Assembly (NCBI GenBank): GCA_030248295.1
Contig: JASANH010000389.1
Span: 1 to 64,000 of the forward strand
From: Mesodorylaimus sp. YZB2_4
Taxonomy: Eukaryota; Nematoda; Enoplea; Dorylaimida; Dorylaimidae
DNA length: 64,000 nucleotides
Direction: 5' to 3'
In this document: piece by piece, positions 34,301 to 44,500 of the stretch
How the letters are laid out: each line of letters opens with the position of its first letter
Numbering within the stretch: position 1 is the first letter of the stretch
Translations under genes and position numbers: made by a program
The notes under the pieces: generated by a model
What the model saw: only the letters and a program-made list of their open reading frames with translations
Told to the model about the DNA's origin: nothing
Database searches by the model: none

Positions 34301-37300
34301 CTAATCGTTGTTCCAGATGACGTTGCTACAGAGAAGGTGGCTGCACTGGTACTCGAATCGACTCCTGAAATTGTAGTTGTTGGCATCGTTATGGTCGTTG
34401 GAGTCGTTGTTAATGTAGTTGTTAGAATTGTTGTCAAAGGAATGCTTGTTGGTATGGTAGCTGTTGGCGTGGTTGTGGTTACTGGAGTCGTTGTTGTGGT
34501 TGTCGAAGCAATGGTCTTGTTTGAGGTGATTGTAACCGTTTCTGTGAAAGCATTCACAAGTTTAAGACAAGTATTCATCTATTGCTAAGATTGATTTGTG
34601 CATTTGGTGCCAGAAGTGTGACATTCATCTAGCGGACATTAGTACAACGCCTTCTTTACACTGTACTAGAAGCTTCTTCATACAGTATTACCAGTTGTTG
34701 CTGGACTTGTGGTCATTGCTGAAGTGGCAGTTGTCGAAGTTGTTGAAGTGACAGTAGTTGTAGTCTTTATAGGACTGGTGGTCGTGGTAGTCGATAACGT
34801 CGTTGCTTTAGTGGTTGAAACCAGCTCTGAAAAAATTTTTTTCATGGATCCATGTTGCACGCAGAGAGAAGAATATTTATGCATGCATTTGGATGGTTTA
34901 TTCGGGTTATGCTCCCGAAGGACACGACACTATGAAGGTCCATGATGTGGCATTCTTTAAAAAGAAGCAAGTCGGACCTTGACTGCTGCTCATTCATGGG
35001 GTGTCGCCGCCTGTTGTGATCTTATACTCTACAATTTTCAGTCGTTTGGGTTTGTTCTTATTTGGCACACTAGTCCTGTTTATGAAAACCATACAGTAGG
35101 ATACAGTCGAAACGCCCCTTTTGCACTGATTCTGCGTCGGTTCGAGTAAACTTCTATGGCTATGAATACAAAACAAGTCTGCTATCGCATTAAAATATGC
35201 AACCAGCGCGCGACAAGGTGAGCGGCTGGCAACTGTTTACTGCTACAAAAAGGTCTTGCAGCAAATGTAAACGCGACCGCGATGAGACGCAAAAAATATA
35301 TTCGCAGTGTTTCATTATAGCTGATTGCTGTAGAGAAGCAGCAAATGAAATGACAAAAATATCTGAATTTGTTGAGAGATACAGAGAAAAGAGCAGGTCT
35401 GTGGCCTAGAAGCGGTTTAGGCGTCCGCCTCTCACCCAAGGAGCGCATTTTCAGGGAAGGGTTCGACTCCCGCCTGGGTAAAGAATGATTGTCAAATACG
35501 TGTTCCTTAGCCCTCGAGTGCGCTGTATGGTGCTGGGCTGTGAATAAAGTATGACATGAGACTGACCTCTATTCAATAGCCTCCCAGCGTTGTAGGCGTA
35601 CGTTTGGTAACTCTTCCGACCATATATGACCACTGTGTACACAACACTGGCGTCGGGATGAGTTATTTTGAACGATGCCGCCGCAGGTCCACAAGGAACT
35701 TGGTAATAGTAGGCGCTGAAGGTGGTTCCAGGAATCGCATTCGCGGTCAGGGCGCCCAGAAACGTTTGTCCATTTAGCAGCAATCCAGCCGCCTTTGCTG
35801 GATTGATGATAACAGTGAGCCAGTGAATGGTGAATGGGCCCATGCAGGACAGGACAAAATAATCTTTTGTGTATGCATCGATTGGAGGTACGATCAACAT
35901 TACAGGGTCTGAGCTTTCGACTAGAAGGGGCAACAATTGCACTTACAGCACAAAGCGTTCGATGAGACTGTAAATTCTGGACTTACGTGAATATGAATTT
36001 GCGTTCATAAATTGCAAAACGAGAAGTGGGTTGTTTGCAGTGAGCAAAGAATATTCATTCTGTCGTGTGAGCACATGTCGAGACTGGCCTTGGTCGAGTG
36101 TGAACGATTCGCTGGAAATGCTGCCTGTTCTTGTGACTGTTGTCCCATTGACAAGCGAAACCACTTTGAAAAATTCGTATGGCGCGGAGCAAAAAGTTCT
36201 GTTCTTGCAGCAGTTGAAACTTGGCTTGGTACCATATACATGTTGGAAAGGTACCAAGGCGTGCTGGAGACCGCATGATACAATTGGAGGCATCTAATCA
36301 GATGCAATAGAGTTAGTTCATTGAGGACACTGATAACTACACTGTGGCCAGTGATAATTACCTGCTCAAAAACTAAGTCGCACCCACCACAACCCGCAGG
36401 GAATTCGAGGCAGTCATTGCCTGACGTGACTGCGATCGGATAGTTGGACTGTATTCGTGTTCCAGTATAATCTTTGAAACCGCTCACTTTGATCACATCT
36501 AATTCATCGGCGTTGAAAACTTGACTCGTGCCATCTGTCGCCGTGACTGTAACGCTGGTTCCGTTTGCTGTAGGTATGATGTAGACGTACGCAGGATATG
36601 TATAGCCGTAGTAGGCGTTGACGATCACGTAACTGGTGCCCAGGACATCCAGCGGAAGAATCATCGTTGCGTCCGCAGTATTATCTCCTGTTTGAAGATT
36701 GTACGCTGTAAAATCGACTGCTGCCTCGAGCTTGAATCCAGTGGTCCAAATGGTAGCGGAGATATTAATTGTGTACACTTTGCTACTGTCGATATTCACT
36801 ATAGTTGTGGGATAACCACCGCCTTTGTTTGTTATAGTGACTGGGAAAGGAGTGACTGAAGTGGTGGCCAGTAGGATCTGTGGATATGTCGGGTGGGAGT
36901 CGATGTCCGGGAAAAACGTTGTGTAGAATACTTGGCCGATGTTATCAGCAACCCCTGGACAAGGCATTCGCTAGCGAGCTATACCACCTCACACATTCAG
37001 TAACTTACCCAGCGTTGCGGCCCTCCGTTTCCTCTCTACCACTTCACCCTGCAAGCTCCCTTTAACTTTTGATTTAGTGACCTCATGGTTCCATTCAGAT
37101 GCGTTCCGTCTGCGCTCGGATTTTTGTTTTTCAAGCACAAGCTTACTGTAGTCGATTATCTACAGAAAAGCAAAGTTGTATCTGGATGTCACATGGCGGA
37201 ATGACCTCCTGGTGTAATAATCTCTACATTCAGTATCACGAATAAGGCTAGGCAGTTACTTGTTTATAAAGTTCAGGCGCCTCTTTTTGAATCACTGACG

Positions 37301-37608
37301 CCTTGTACGGATTCAAATTGCAGACTGAAACCGCTGGAAATTCCAATGGGTTATTGTTGATCTGGGAAAGAGCAGCTGTTAAAGGAAGTATCTAAGCATT
37401 TTATGTCCCATATGCTTACTAAAATGGTTGTGCCAACAGGATATTGGAAAAAGAATGCCAGGGACTGAGCGAAAAATGCGAAAAAGATAATCAGTAATAG
37501 AAGAGCTACAACAGTCCAGACTATTTTGAGTGCGGCTTTCTCAGCTGTTAGAATGAATCCTATGATTCGAATAGTTGAGAAGTTTGAAGCGTCTTTTAGA
37601 CTTTGCAT
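25052..37608 (-). CDS. Gene B: DEG/ENaC-like subunit with IgGFc-binding and giant mucin-like ectodomain
   Basis: Seventeen exons, phases consistent, about 2635 aa: 37420..37608, 37260..37361, 37009..37159, 36362..36954, 35987..36293, 35567..35920, 34692..34826, 29494..34541, 29275..29438, 28544..28802, 28137..28235, 25918..26023, 25778..25856, 25494..25551, 25372..25430, 25246..25321, 25052..25180. TM1 is near residues 27-54, EFPAVSVCNLNPYK near 70-83, RKRR at 140-143, IgGFc-binding domain 148-565, mucin-like region 566-2293, YGNCF block about 2357, TM2 2594-2635. It is the closest relative of gene A (same exon lengths in the IgGFc and channel parts) but has a shorter exon 7 (135 nt against 507) and lacks the exon 9 equivalent. 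His-Gly reads Arg-Ile and the filter reads S-V-C. No frame break was seen, so it is probably functional; ion conduction is unproven. Confidence 0.85.
25372..28802 (-). CDS. Gene B distal channel ectodomain exons
   Basis: It includes DPSYGNCFTFN and DYLPFVLPSGYKVVLHEPDE (28544..28802), GEPYTPCDTN (28137..28235), CYQRLVLDTCHCGDPRYPLP (25918..26023), CVDMVSVQSLN...CKCLPPC (25778..25856), LTQSKAIWPSKHW (25494..25551) and a two-Cys exon PPKCETDKGFNLNHC (25372..25430). Exon sizes match gene A exactly. Confidence 0.85.
26335..26470. repeat. GC-rich GGTCGAGG palindromic cluster
   Basis: It contains CTCGGCCGAG, CCTCGAGG and repeated GGTCGAGG steps on both strands, so it can form several hairpins. A shorter inverted relative (CCTCGACACCCGACCTCGAC) lies at 26725..26790. 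GC content is far above the surrounding intron. Confidence 0.5.
27570..27800 (-). repeat. tRNA-derived repeat
   Basis: On the minus strand GGTCGGTGCGGTTCAGCGTA resembles a tRNA 5' half and CCCAGGTTCAATCCCGG a B box. The left end (CTGTCGGTGTTTCGACAGCC) resembles the end of the 1475..1640 element. It does not fold as a full tRNA. Confidence 0.5.
29275..29438 (-). CDS. Gene B exon 9: start of the post-mucin channel fold
   Basis: The acceptor TCTCTTACAG joins the mucin exon (phase 0) to SPALSGSLLWASQMEDALPY, followed by FIFWCSYAGRPC. The 164-nt exon ends in phase 2 like its gene C equivalent. Confidence 0.8.
29494..34826 (-). CDS. Gene B mucin-like exons 7 and 8
   Basis: Exon 7 (34692..34826) is short and Thr-rich. 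Exon 8 (29494..34541, 5048 nt) is a single open Thr/Ser/Pro/Ala-rich frame of about 1683 residues. Its second half gains acidic and basic residues and holds dibasic or tribasic motifs (KKRSTM, LRRRTLS, LRRRIFAP, LRKRSST) that could be processing sites. Parts align with gene A exon 8. Confidence 0.8.
35395..35480 (+). repeat. tRNA-like SINE head
   Basis: GTGGCCTAGAAGCGGTTTAG and GCGTCCGCCTCTCACCC resemble the 5' half of a tRNA, and GGTTCGACTCCCGCC is a good B box. The anticodon arm does not pair, so I call it a pol III-derived repeat. It lies antisense in gene B intron 6 (34827..35566). Confidence 0.5.
35567..36954 (-). CDS. Gene B IgGFc-binding domain (3 exons)
   Basis: Exons 36362..36954, 35987..36293 and 35567..35920 have exactly the lengths of gene A (593, 307, 354 nt). 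Motifs: ADNIGQVFYTTFFPD, LPLDVLGTSYVIVNAYYG, SGNDCLEFPAGCGGCD, LTRQNEYSLLTANNPLLV, IVPPIDAYTKDYFVLSC, TYAYNAGRLLNR. The central part of the first exon is about 97% identical in DNA to gene A while neighbouring exons are less alike. Confidence 0.85.
37009..37608 (-). CDS. Gene B exons 1-3: N-terminus, TM1, FPAVS motif, basic linker
   Basis: The ATG at 37608 opens a 63-codon exon (MQSLKDASNFSTIRIIGF), with TM1 VWTVVALLLLIIFFAFF. Exon 2 holds EFPAVSVCNLNPYK. Exon 3 ends VERKRRAATLG, giving an R-K-R-R furin-type site just before the IgGFc domain. Confidence 0.85.
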
Positions 37609-39196
37609 TTTGTTGGCAGAAGCAAGCAGACCATAAGATGAAAGGACAACCAGTTGTTCGACAACTCTTCCTCTGCTATAAGAGCAGTACAAATTGCTGT
37701 GGGCTGATCTTTATATTTTGTTCCTGATTGCATGATATGTATTTGTCGCGTCATGGCAACTGCCTCATCTTGCCTCCATTCAAAAGGTATTATGGCATCT
37801 TTATAGAATGTTCGCACCAGATAAGCAAGAAACCCCAACAAAGCTTCGGCATTATTGATGGTTGTTCGTCGCTCGAACGTCAGCGTTCCGTTTTCATAAC
37901 AGCGGAATAATAAATGAACAGCATCAGAAATTTCCATCAGTTTGATAAACTGAATGTAGAATGTTGTTCCTCCTCATAAGGATTACGGTAGGTAAGACGA
38001 CTCAACGACGTGTTCAACACGATGGAGGAACATGACCAGATCATCTCAGAGCTAAGCACAGTGGGCAACAGCAGAAAACCGTCAAATGCTACGAGACAGG
38101 TATTGGATACATTGGTACACTCCATGGGGATTCGTAAACAACTTGGTGAGTCAGTTGAAGGACCTATGGATTTGCTAAGTCTGTTTCGCAGTTACGATTT
38201 TGGCCGTGGTAAAATGGTTTCGTCCTCGTACAGGTTGGAGGTATGCGAAGGCGAGAGGTGCTGTGGTCTGGGAAAGGATGCATCATCGTTTGCGAAGTTC
38301 GACAGAACAAGCGGCAGTGGAAATGGGTCAGCCAGCGGGAGAACGTGTTGATCATCGGGATGCAAATGTTAATCAACGGAGCCGCGTGTTTCGAAGAAGA
38401 TGTTCGAGAGAGCGGAAGCTGAAGGCATATTTTGTTGGGGGAGATATGTTATATATTTAGGCTTCAACTATATGCATATGAGTACACTGTTAGCCATGCT
38501 TTTGCACCGTGCATTGTTTAGTCTCCTGTCAGTAGTTGGAAGACTGAATCATAGGCCAGCTTGGCAGGGGAGCTTTGGTAGGAGGCTCATTCACTCATAA
38601 TGTAGCGGGCTAGTAAAACGGTCGCTTATACCGAGAGTCCGAGTACAGTACAGGCAAGTAGATCAGAAGTAACCTTCTCGGAGACTTTCCATTGCCGCCG
38701 AAGTCAATAGCAACTAACTGAGCCTGCCCACGCATTGTAACCCCGCATGAATAACTTTTGAAGTCATAGAAGAGAGTCGCAAGTGCCTACTAATACCAGA
38801 GTCCTTATTCGCGAAGTAAATACAAGTTTCGCGCCATGACAACAAATTAGAAAATGATTTTTTTGCATAATGCTCGATAAACTGGAGAGCCTGTAAGTTT
38901 GGGATAAAAGTTCTCTAGACGCAGTGTGCAAACGTAGAAGTGTTTAAAGCAGACGTCGAAAACGGGGAGAAACTCACATGGTTGAGGATAATCCTCAAGA
39001 CCGTAAAGGTCACACTAGCTGTGCTCAATCAAAGGCCAAAACCCTGTCTCCCTCCTCACGTTACTTTCTTTAAGTGACAGAAAATAGTAGTGCTAGGGTT
39101 TATTACATTGTGTCAGGAATATACACACAAAATATAGAACGTGGTGTCAGAAGAGACACAAATCGATGCAAGACGCACGTAGACTCATGATATCGT
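37609..39196. other. Spacer between genes B and C
   Basis: It holds the gene B promoter side and the gene C 3' end. Overlapping frames on both strands (37596..37937 minus, 38010..38460 plus) are open for about 110 codons but show no domain that I know. A degraded unrelated gene is possible. Confidence 0.4.
39099..39104 (-). terminator. Candidate poly(A) signal of gene C
   Basis: AATAAA on the minus strand, about 93 nt past the gene C stop codon. Confidence 0.5.
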
Positions 39197-41544
39197 TCAT
39201 TTTGTGCAAGCGAGCTGCAACGGCAAGACAATCACTTCGATCACTGAAACTATGCATAAGCTTAACCAAAGACCGAAATTGGCGAACCAGTCGGAAATTA
39301 AATCTGATACCTAAAATATAGTAAACTGAGAGAACATTTTTTCGCATTTGAACGGTGACTTATTGACGCACTGCGTATTGGGCGTATCCCTCTGTATTAA
39401 TACTAGTCATCAGGCCGTAATACACGTCTACTCGGCTGTATGTTTTCCTGAAGCAAAAACACTAAAATTGATTGAAACAATTCCCGTTATTTCAATCGCC
39501 TCTTATCCAAAGCTAAAATTAGGACTGAATGTGGTGCACACGGCATCTCAAAAGTCTTCGCTCAGGCGCTGAGCTGAATTTCAGCGCAAATGCTAACATG
39601 AAAGTGAGATACCTAGTGAAGGGGCAAGGACAGTACTACAGTTTTATTGGTGTTCGTGCCTGCAATTGTCCGCAGGGTTCCTTCGGCACGCCGCACGGTT
39701 CTGGCCAGAGGGTCACTAGCGGAGACAATTGACACAGGCCTCACGAATCCGATAGTCCCAAACGGGAGATGTTTAAGAGGAAGCAATGAGATTTTTAGCA
39801 ATCATTGAATATTGTTTCTACCTGACTGCCATCAGAAAGCTTTACTGAGCTACAATGTTCCACCGTGTATGACAGTTGAAAATCTTGAGCGAGGATTTTT
39901 GGGACTCTCCATGAACAGTATAGTGGAAGCTTACCGAAAACTTTCTTTACAAGCGCTGAGCTGTGCTTCGTTTTTACCACGACACGAGGACGGCTAAAGC
40001 AGAAAAAACCCTGTTGAAAAGAGATACAGTACGCGTGTTGTTCGTCTGCCGAAAATGACCACAGCATCTTCGGTAATGACACGAAAGTTGCTACTTCAAA
40101 ATCAGTTTTCACCATGTATCGAAATCCAGGTTTTCTCACTCTCAATAGACGCATCATAGTTACTATTAAGTCAATGGGAGCGTTATACTGTATTCAAAAA
40201 CTGATCTGCCCAGCCCCGAGTCGAATATTCATTGGAAAATGCATATCTGGGGTCGAAGAAAAACACCTAACCCACTGGTCCACTGGCCAGGTATTTCTAG
40301 CCTTAACCAACGCATAATTTGAAATTCAGTCAACTCACTTTAGAAATTTCTCCTATTTACTCGATGATGAATTACCTAGCCGTAGATTTTCGTTATTTTT
40401 AAAGCAACAGGACTGAGGCGGCTGCGCTGGACTGAATTCTTGATTCGCATGTCAAGATCGAAGGAAACTGTTGCATACTTACAAAAAATCCAGGCGTTGG
40501 CCAAACCGCTTTTGTCTGGACAGCGTTAAACAAAGTAGTTCTAAAGAGAACAGCTCGAGAGATCTGATTTGATGTCTTATTGCGCCAGTCATACCGACAG
40601 GACGGCAAGCAGTTACAAGTTGACACGGAAACGAATTCGGCTGCTAATTTGGCAGCTTCATCCACACAGGTTTCTAAAGTGAAACCATATTATACATACA
40701 TAAAACCCCTCTTGCAAACCTTTGTCACACTTGCGGTCAAATTACAATGCTGGTGATTGGTATTGGGCGGTAATGGATAACGTGGATCACCGCATGCGCA
40801 CATGCTCAGTATCATTCGTTGATAACAGCTCAGCAAACACGCCTGAAGTGCCACAAAACTCAAACTTCAAACTTGATTGAATATTTACGCGTGTACCTCG
40901 ACTGAATACGATTTATTAGAATAGTACATCGGCGAATCGCTAGTTGTATTTGTCGCGCATGGTTTGTACGGCTCACCTGGCAATGTGCTTTTGACCTGAA
41001 GCAGCATCGTAAGACCAGGTTCGTCGTCGTTGTGACTACTCCCTACCTTGCTCATGGAGAAACTGTAGTATACTCCAGCCGAACAGGTGTAACCAGATGT
41101 GGCCATAATTGGAGCCTCGCTTGGCTCATGCAGCAGTATTTTATAGCCCGGTGATAAGACAAATGGTAAGTAGTCAGACGTTGGCGTGTGGAAAATGACT
41201 TTCAAACCGAGGCTTTGCCCCCCTCTTTTTGAATAGTGGGTGCCTGGAATGGCATTGAACGTGAAACAATTACCATAGCTTGGGTCGTGGTAAGTTTTAA
41301 GCTCCCTGAAAGCAAACAATTTTTCAGGTTGGCACTGATTGTGGAAAAATTGCGAGGAAGTTGACGCCTCTGGAACACACTTTTCGATTAAACATGGACG
41401 ACCAGCATATCTGCACGAAAATATGACCTCGCTCATTTGATAGCCAATCCGCTGCAAGGTGGACTCGTTCAGATTGGCGAGTAAGTATGGCAGGGAAGCT
41501 TCCATGGCGCCTGCCCACGACAACTGGTCCGTTTCATTGGTCGG
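39197..41544 (-). CDS. Gene C distal channel ectodomain and TM2 (9 exons)
   Basis: In order: SWAGAMEASLPYLLANLNE with FSCRYAGRPC, DPSYGNCFTFNAIPGTHYS, GEPYKPCATNTTSD, CYQRMILSMCACGDPRYPLP, CVDEAAKLAAEFVSVSTCNC, QTKAVWPTPGFF, a 59-nt two-Cys exon (PSSCRGKNEAQLSACKESF), YSRVDVYYGLMTSINTEG and TM2 ending CTK. The Cys-rich exon is 112 nt against 106 in A, B and D. The filter reads S-L-C. Confidence 0.85.
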
Positions 41545-44500
41545 CTGAGAAAGAATGATAACTTGAGATGTGTGATATTGACTTGTAGTCCAACACTTAC
41601 CGTTGGAATGAGCTCACTTATTTCATCCAAACCAGGATACGAACTCGTAGAATCTGATGCCACTGATGTTTTATCTGCTTTTGCCATCGTTGTTTGTGTC
41701 TCGGTACTTAAATGACTCGCAGTACCTCTTGGAGGGGTTGACGAATGCTCAGGAAGTTGCGAGGTGTCAGGAGCTAATTGTTGTTCTGTGTGCTTGCCCG
41801 AATATTCGTCAGATGGCGCAGGAACAGAGGCAGGGACAGATTGTTTGATAGTACTCTGTGAACCTTCAGTAATTATTCGATCTGATTTGCTGGCCTGATA
41901 AATACTATCACTTGAAGTTCGCAAGTTTGATTCGTGACCAAGAGCAACTTTGGTCAGCATGGCTTCAGTCTCCGTCGGCTGCTCCAGTGTTATAAGATCA
42001 TTCTCTGTAATCTCTTCATCCAGCTCACTCATTGTCATGACCTCTTCAGAAGATAGCCAATGGGGGCCGTGAGATTGATGCTTCTGATCATGGCTACTTG
42101 TTGGCACCTGTACTTTCTCTGTTATCAGCTTATGAGTAGTAGGTGTCTGGCCAGGACTCGATACTCTACGAAAGTCTGTAGTTTTGTTGCTTTGAGTAGT
42201 GGTCGTTTTCAGTGTTTCTTGAGAGACTTCGCTCTGAATCTTTGATTTTTTGTCCGAATGAGCAGGCCAGTCGGTTGACTGTGATGATAACTCACGGTCA
42301 GTCGATGGTTCAGCTTGTGTAGTCGATAGGTCACTAAATGTCTTTGATGCTCTGATCTTTGAACTGTCAGCACTCACTGCATTCTCTGTGGACCGCTCTT
42401 TCAGAGGGTCATCGGTATATGCAGTTAAATTTTCCGTTTTTGCTTTCATGATGCTTCGTGTTCCTTCTTCAAATCGGCTGGTTATTACAGGTGAAATATC
42501 ATAAGGTTTAGTCGATGGATAAGATGATGGAATCAAGCGTGCACTGGTGCTAGTTTCAGGTTTATTTGAGGAGGAAATGCCAGCAGGCCAAGCAGAGCTT
42601 GTTTCTACTGCGGCTTCTGCCTCTTCGCGAAGCGCATTTTCTAACACCGATTGGAAAAACCCGACAAAGCGAGTAGTACCTGAAATGTGGTTTGTAATCT
42701 CATTTTCAGTTTCCACTGTTTTTGATTGCAGGGTTCCCAGTTTAGAGAAGGGTAGTCTGGTGCGAAGCTGTGCTGTTGTTTTGATTTGTTTATCTGATGT
42801 AATTATGGCAACTTTTTTGATCTCAAAGACTTTATCAGGAAGCGTTGTTTCAGTGGCGGTAGCAAGTTTGCCTTCCGAGCTTGGCAGGCTTGTGTGATTC
42901 ACTTTGCCACTGACTGAATGATTATTCGCCCAGCTGCTGCTTGGCATATTACCGTTGTTTGGGACAGGAGTAACTTTCGTCAAACCGTTTGTTGCAGTAG
43001 CTTGTTTAGAGTTTTTCTGGCGGCTTGTTTCTATGTCCATTGATGTTATGATAGTGCCTTCAGCGTTTGAAGTTGGGGAATCAGGTGATCCTGGGTTTAA
43101 AAGTGCTAAAAATAATGCTGCAGATGGACCAGTTGGCGAATGTGTCACAGCATAGGGCGTTGAGACAGTTTGCATGTGTTCTAGCTCTGAGATTTCAGTG
43201 AAAACATGTGGCTCATTGTGAGTCGTACCCATCCTACCATCCATGGTTATCTTATGATGTGATTGTGTTGTTTGAGGTTGTGCTTGGCTGCCATATGATT
43301 TTTTGTTGGTCTTAAAATCGATTGCATGTGTTTCAGAAGTGACAGAGAATAACTCCCCAGTAGATCGACCAGGATATACAGTGGAATTATATTGTGCTGA
43401 TGTGATTCCATTTGTGTGTTTGCGAGAAGCTGACAAACTGGACAGCTCTATTTCTGTCAGGTTTGAGCTCAGGCTCGAAGCTGTCATTCTTTTAGGCACT
43501 GGGACATATTCATTGGTACTGCTAGAGTATCTCAAATTAGTGCTTTCCGAAGCAAGCTCGCTACTAGATATATCATTTCTACCTGGCGTAAAATGACCAC
43601 TCAAACTGATATAAATACTCGTAGCATCAGTTTCTGAGACCCCGATCTTTGTTATCGTGGCGCGAGAACCAATAGCAGCATCTGACTTAATCTTGACGTT
43701 GCTGGTGCTTGGGACGTTCACGCTGTTGGCAGAAGGAGAACCCCATAGTCTCGCATTCAGAGTACGAGCCTTATCAGTAGAAGTGCTGGTGGTATTTGAT
43801 GTAGTGCTGGTGCTAACTCTAAATCCCACCGCCTGGCTACTGCTAATATTCTGCGTCTTAGACGAATGGTGATTACTGGTGCTGAGAGAAAAGTTCGATA
43901 GTCGACAAAAAGTGATTTTTTTTTCTACGAATGAAATACTGCTGAGGGAATCGGAAGCTTCGGTGGTAGCGTTTTCTGTTTTCCTCAAGATCGCTGTCTG
44001 TAAACTCCATATTTGACTTTCAGTAGTTTCAAAGTTCCCAGAAGCAATGCGAGTGGTCATTGGTACTTGCTCATTAGCCATGTATTGCTCGGCTCTTAGT
44101 TGACTCGTAGGAATATTGTCTAGTCTACCTAAAAAGATGCGAGCTGTATAATATGGTGTCCATGTTTGCATTCTTGTTGCTTTTGCTTTATCAGACACAA
44201 AGAGAGTGGCCCTTGGTGGAGAGAGAGTGGTCCTTGGTACATACCCGCCAGCAATGTGCGGTTCAATTTTTGCTTGACTCAAAACAATATTCTGGAGTCC
44301 ACCTGAGGACATGCCAGTTGAGGAATAAGGTGTTAATACTTTATTTTCAGTGGTTTTCCCTTTATCAGAAGCAAAGAGTGCGGTATGCCGAGTAGCAAAG
44401 TATGGCGTAGTTTTTTGTTCACTTAGAACAACATTTTCTAGCCCATCTGAAAAGATGCGAGTTGTGTAATATGGTCTCCATGTTTGATTTCCTATTGTTC

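Noticed and set aside
35395-35480. Functional tRNA gene
   Set aside because: A and B boxes are good but the anticodon arm does not pair, so a tRNA-derived repeat is more likely; the same holds for 1930..2022 and 27570..27800.
36005-36967. IgGFc reading frame extending past 36362
   Set aside because: The frame runs through a good splice donor after VFEQ; residues beyond it do not match paralogues and the next exon (35987..36293) supplies the expected text.
38010-38460. Possible small gene between B and C
   Set aside because: Frames are open on both strands with no domain, no splice partner and no second copy; left as an unexplained spacer.
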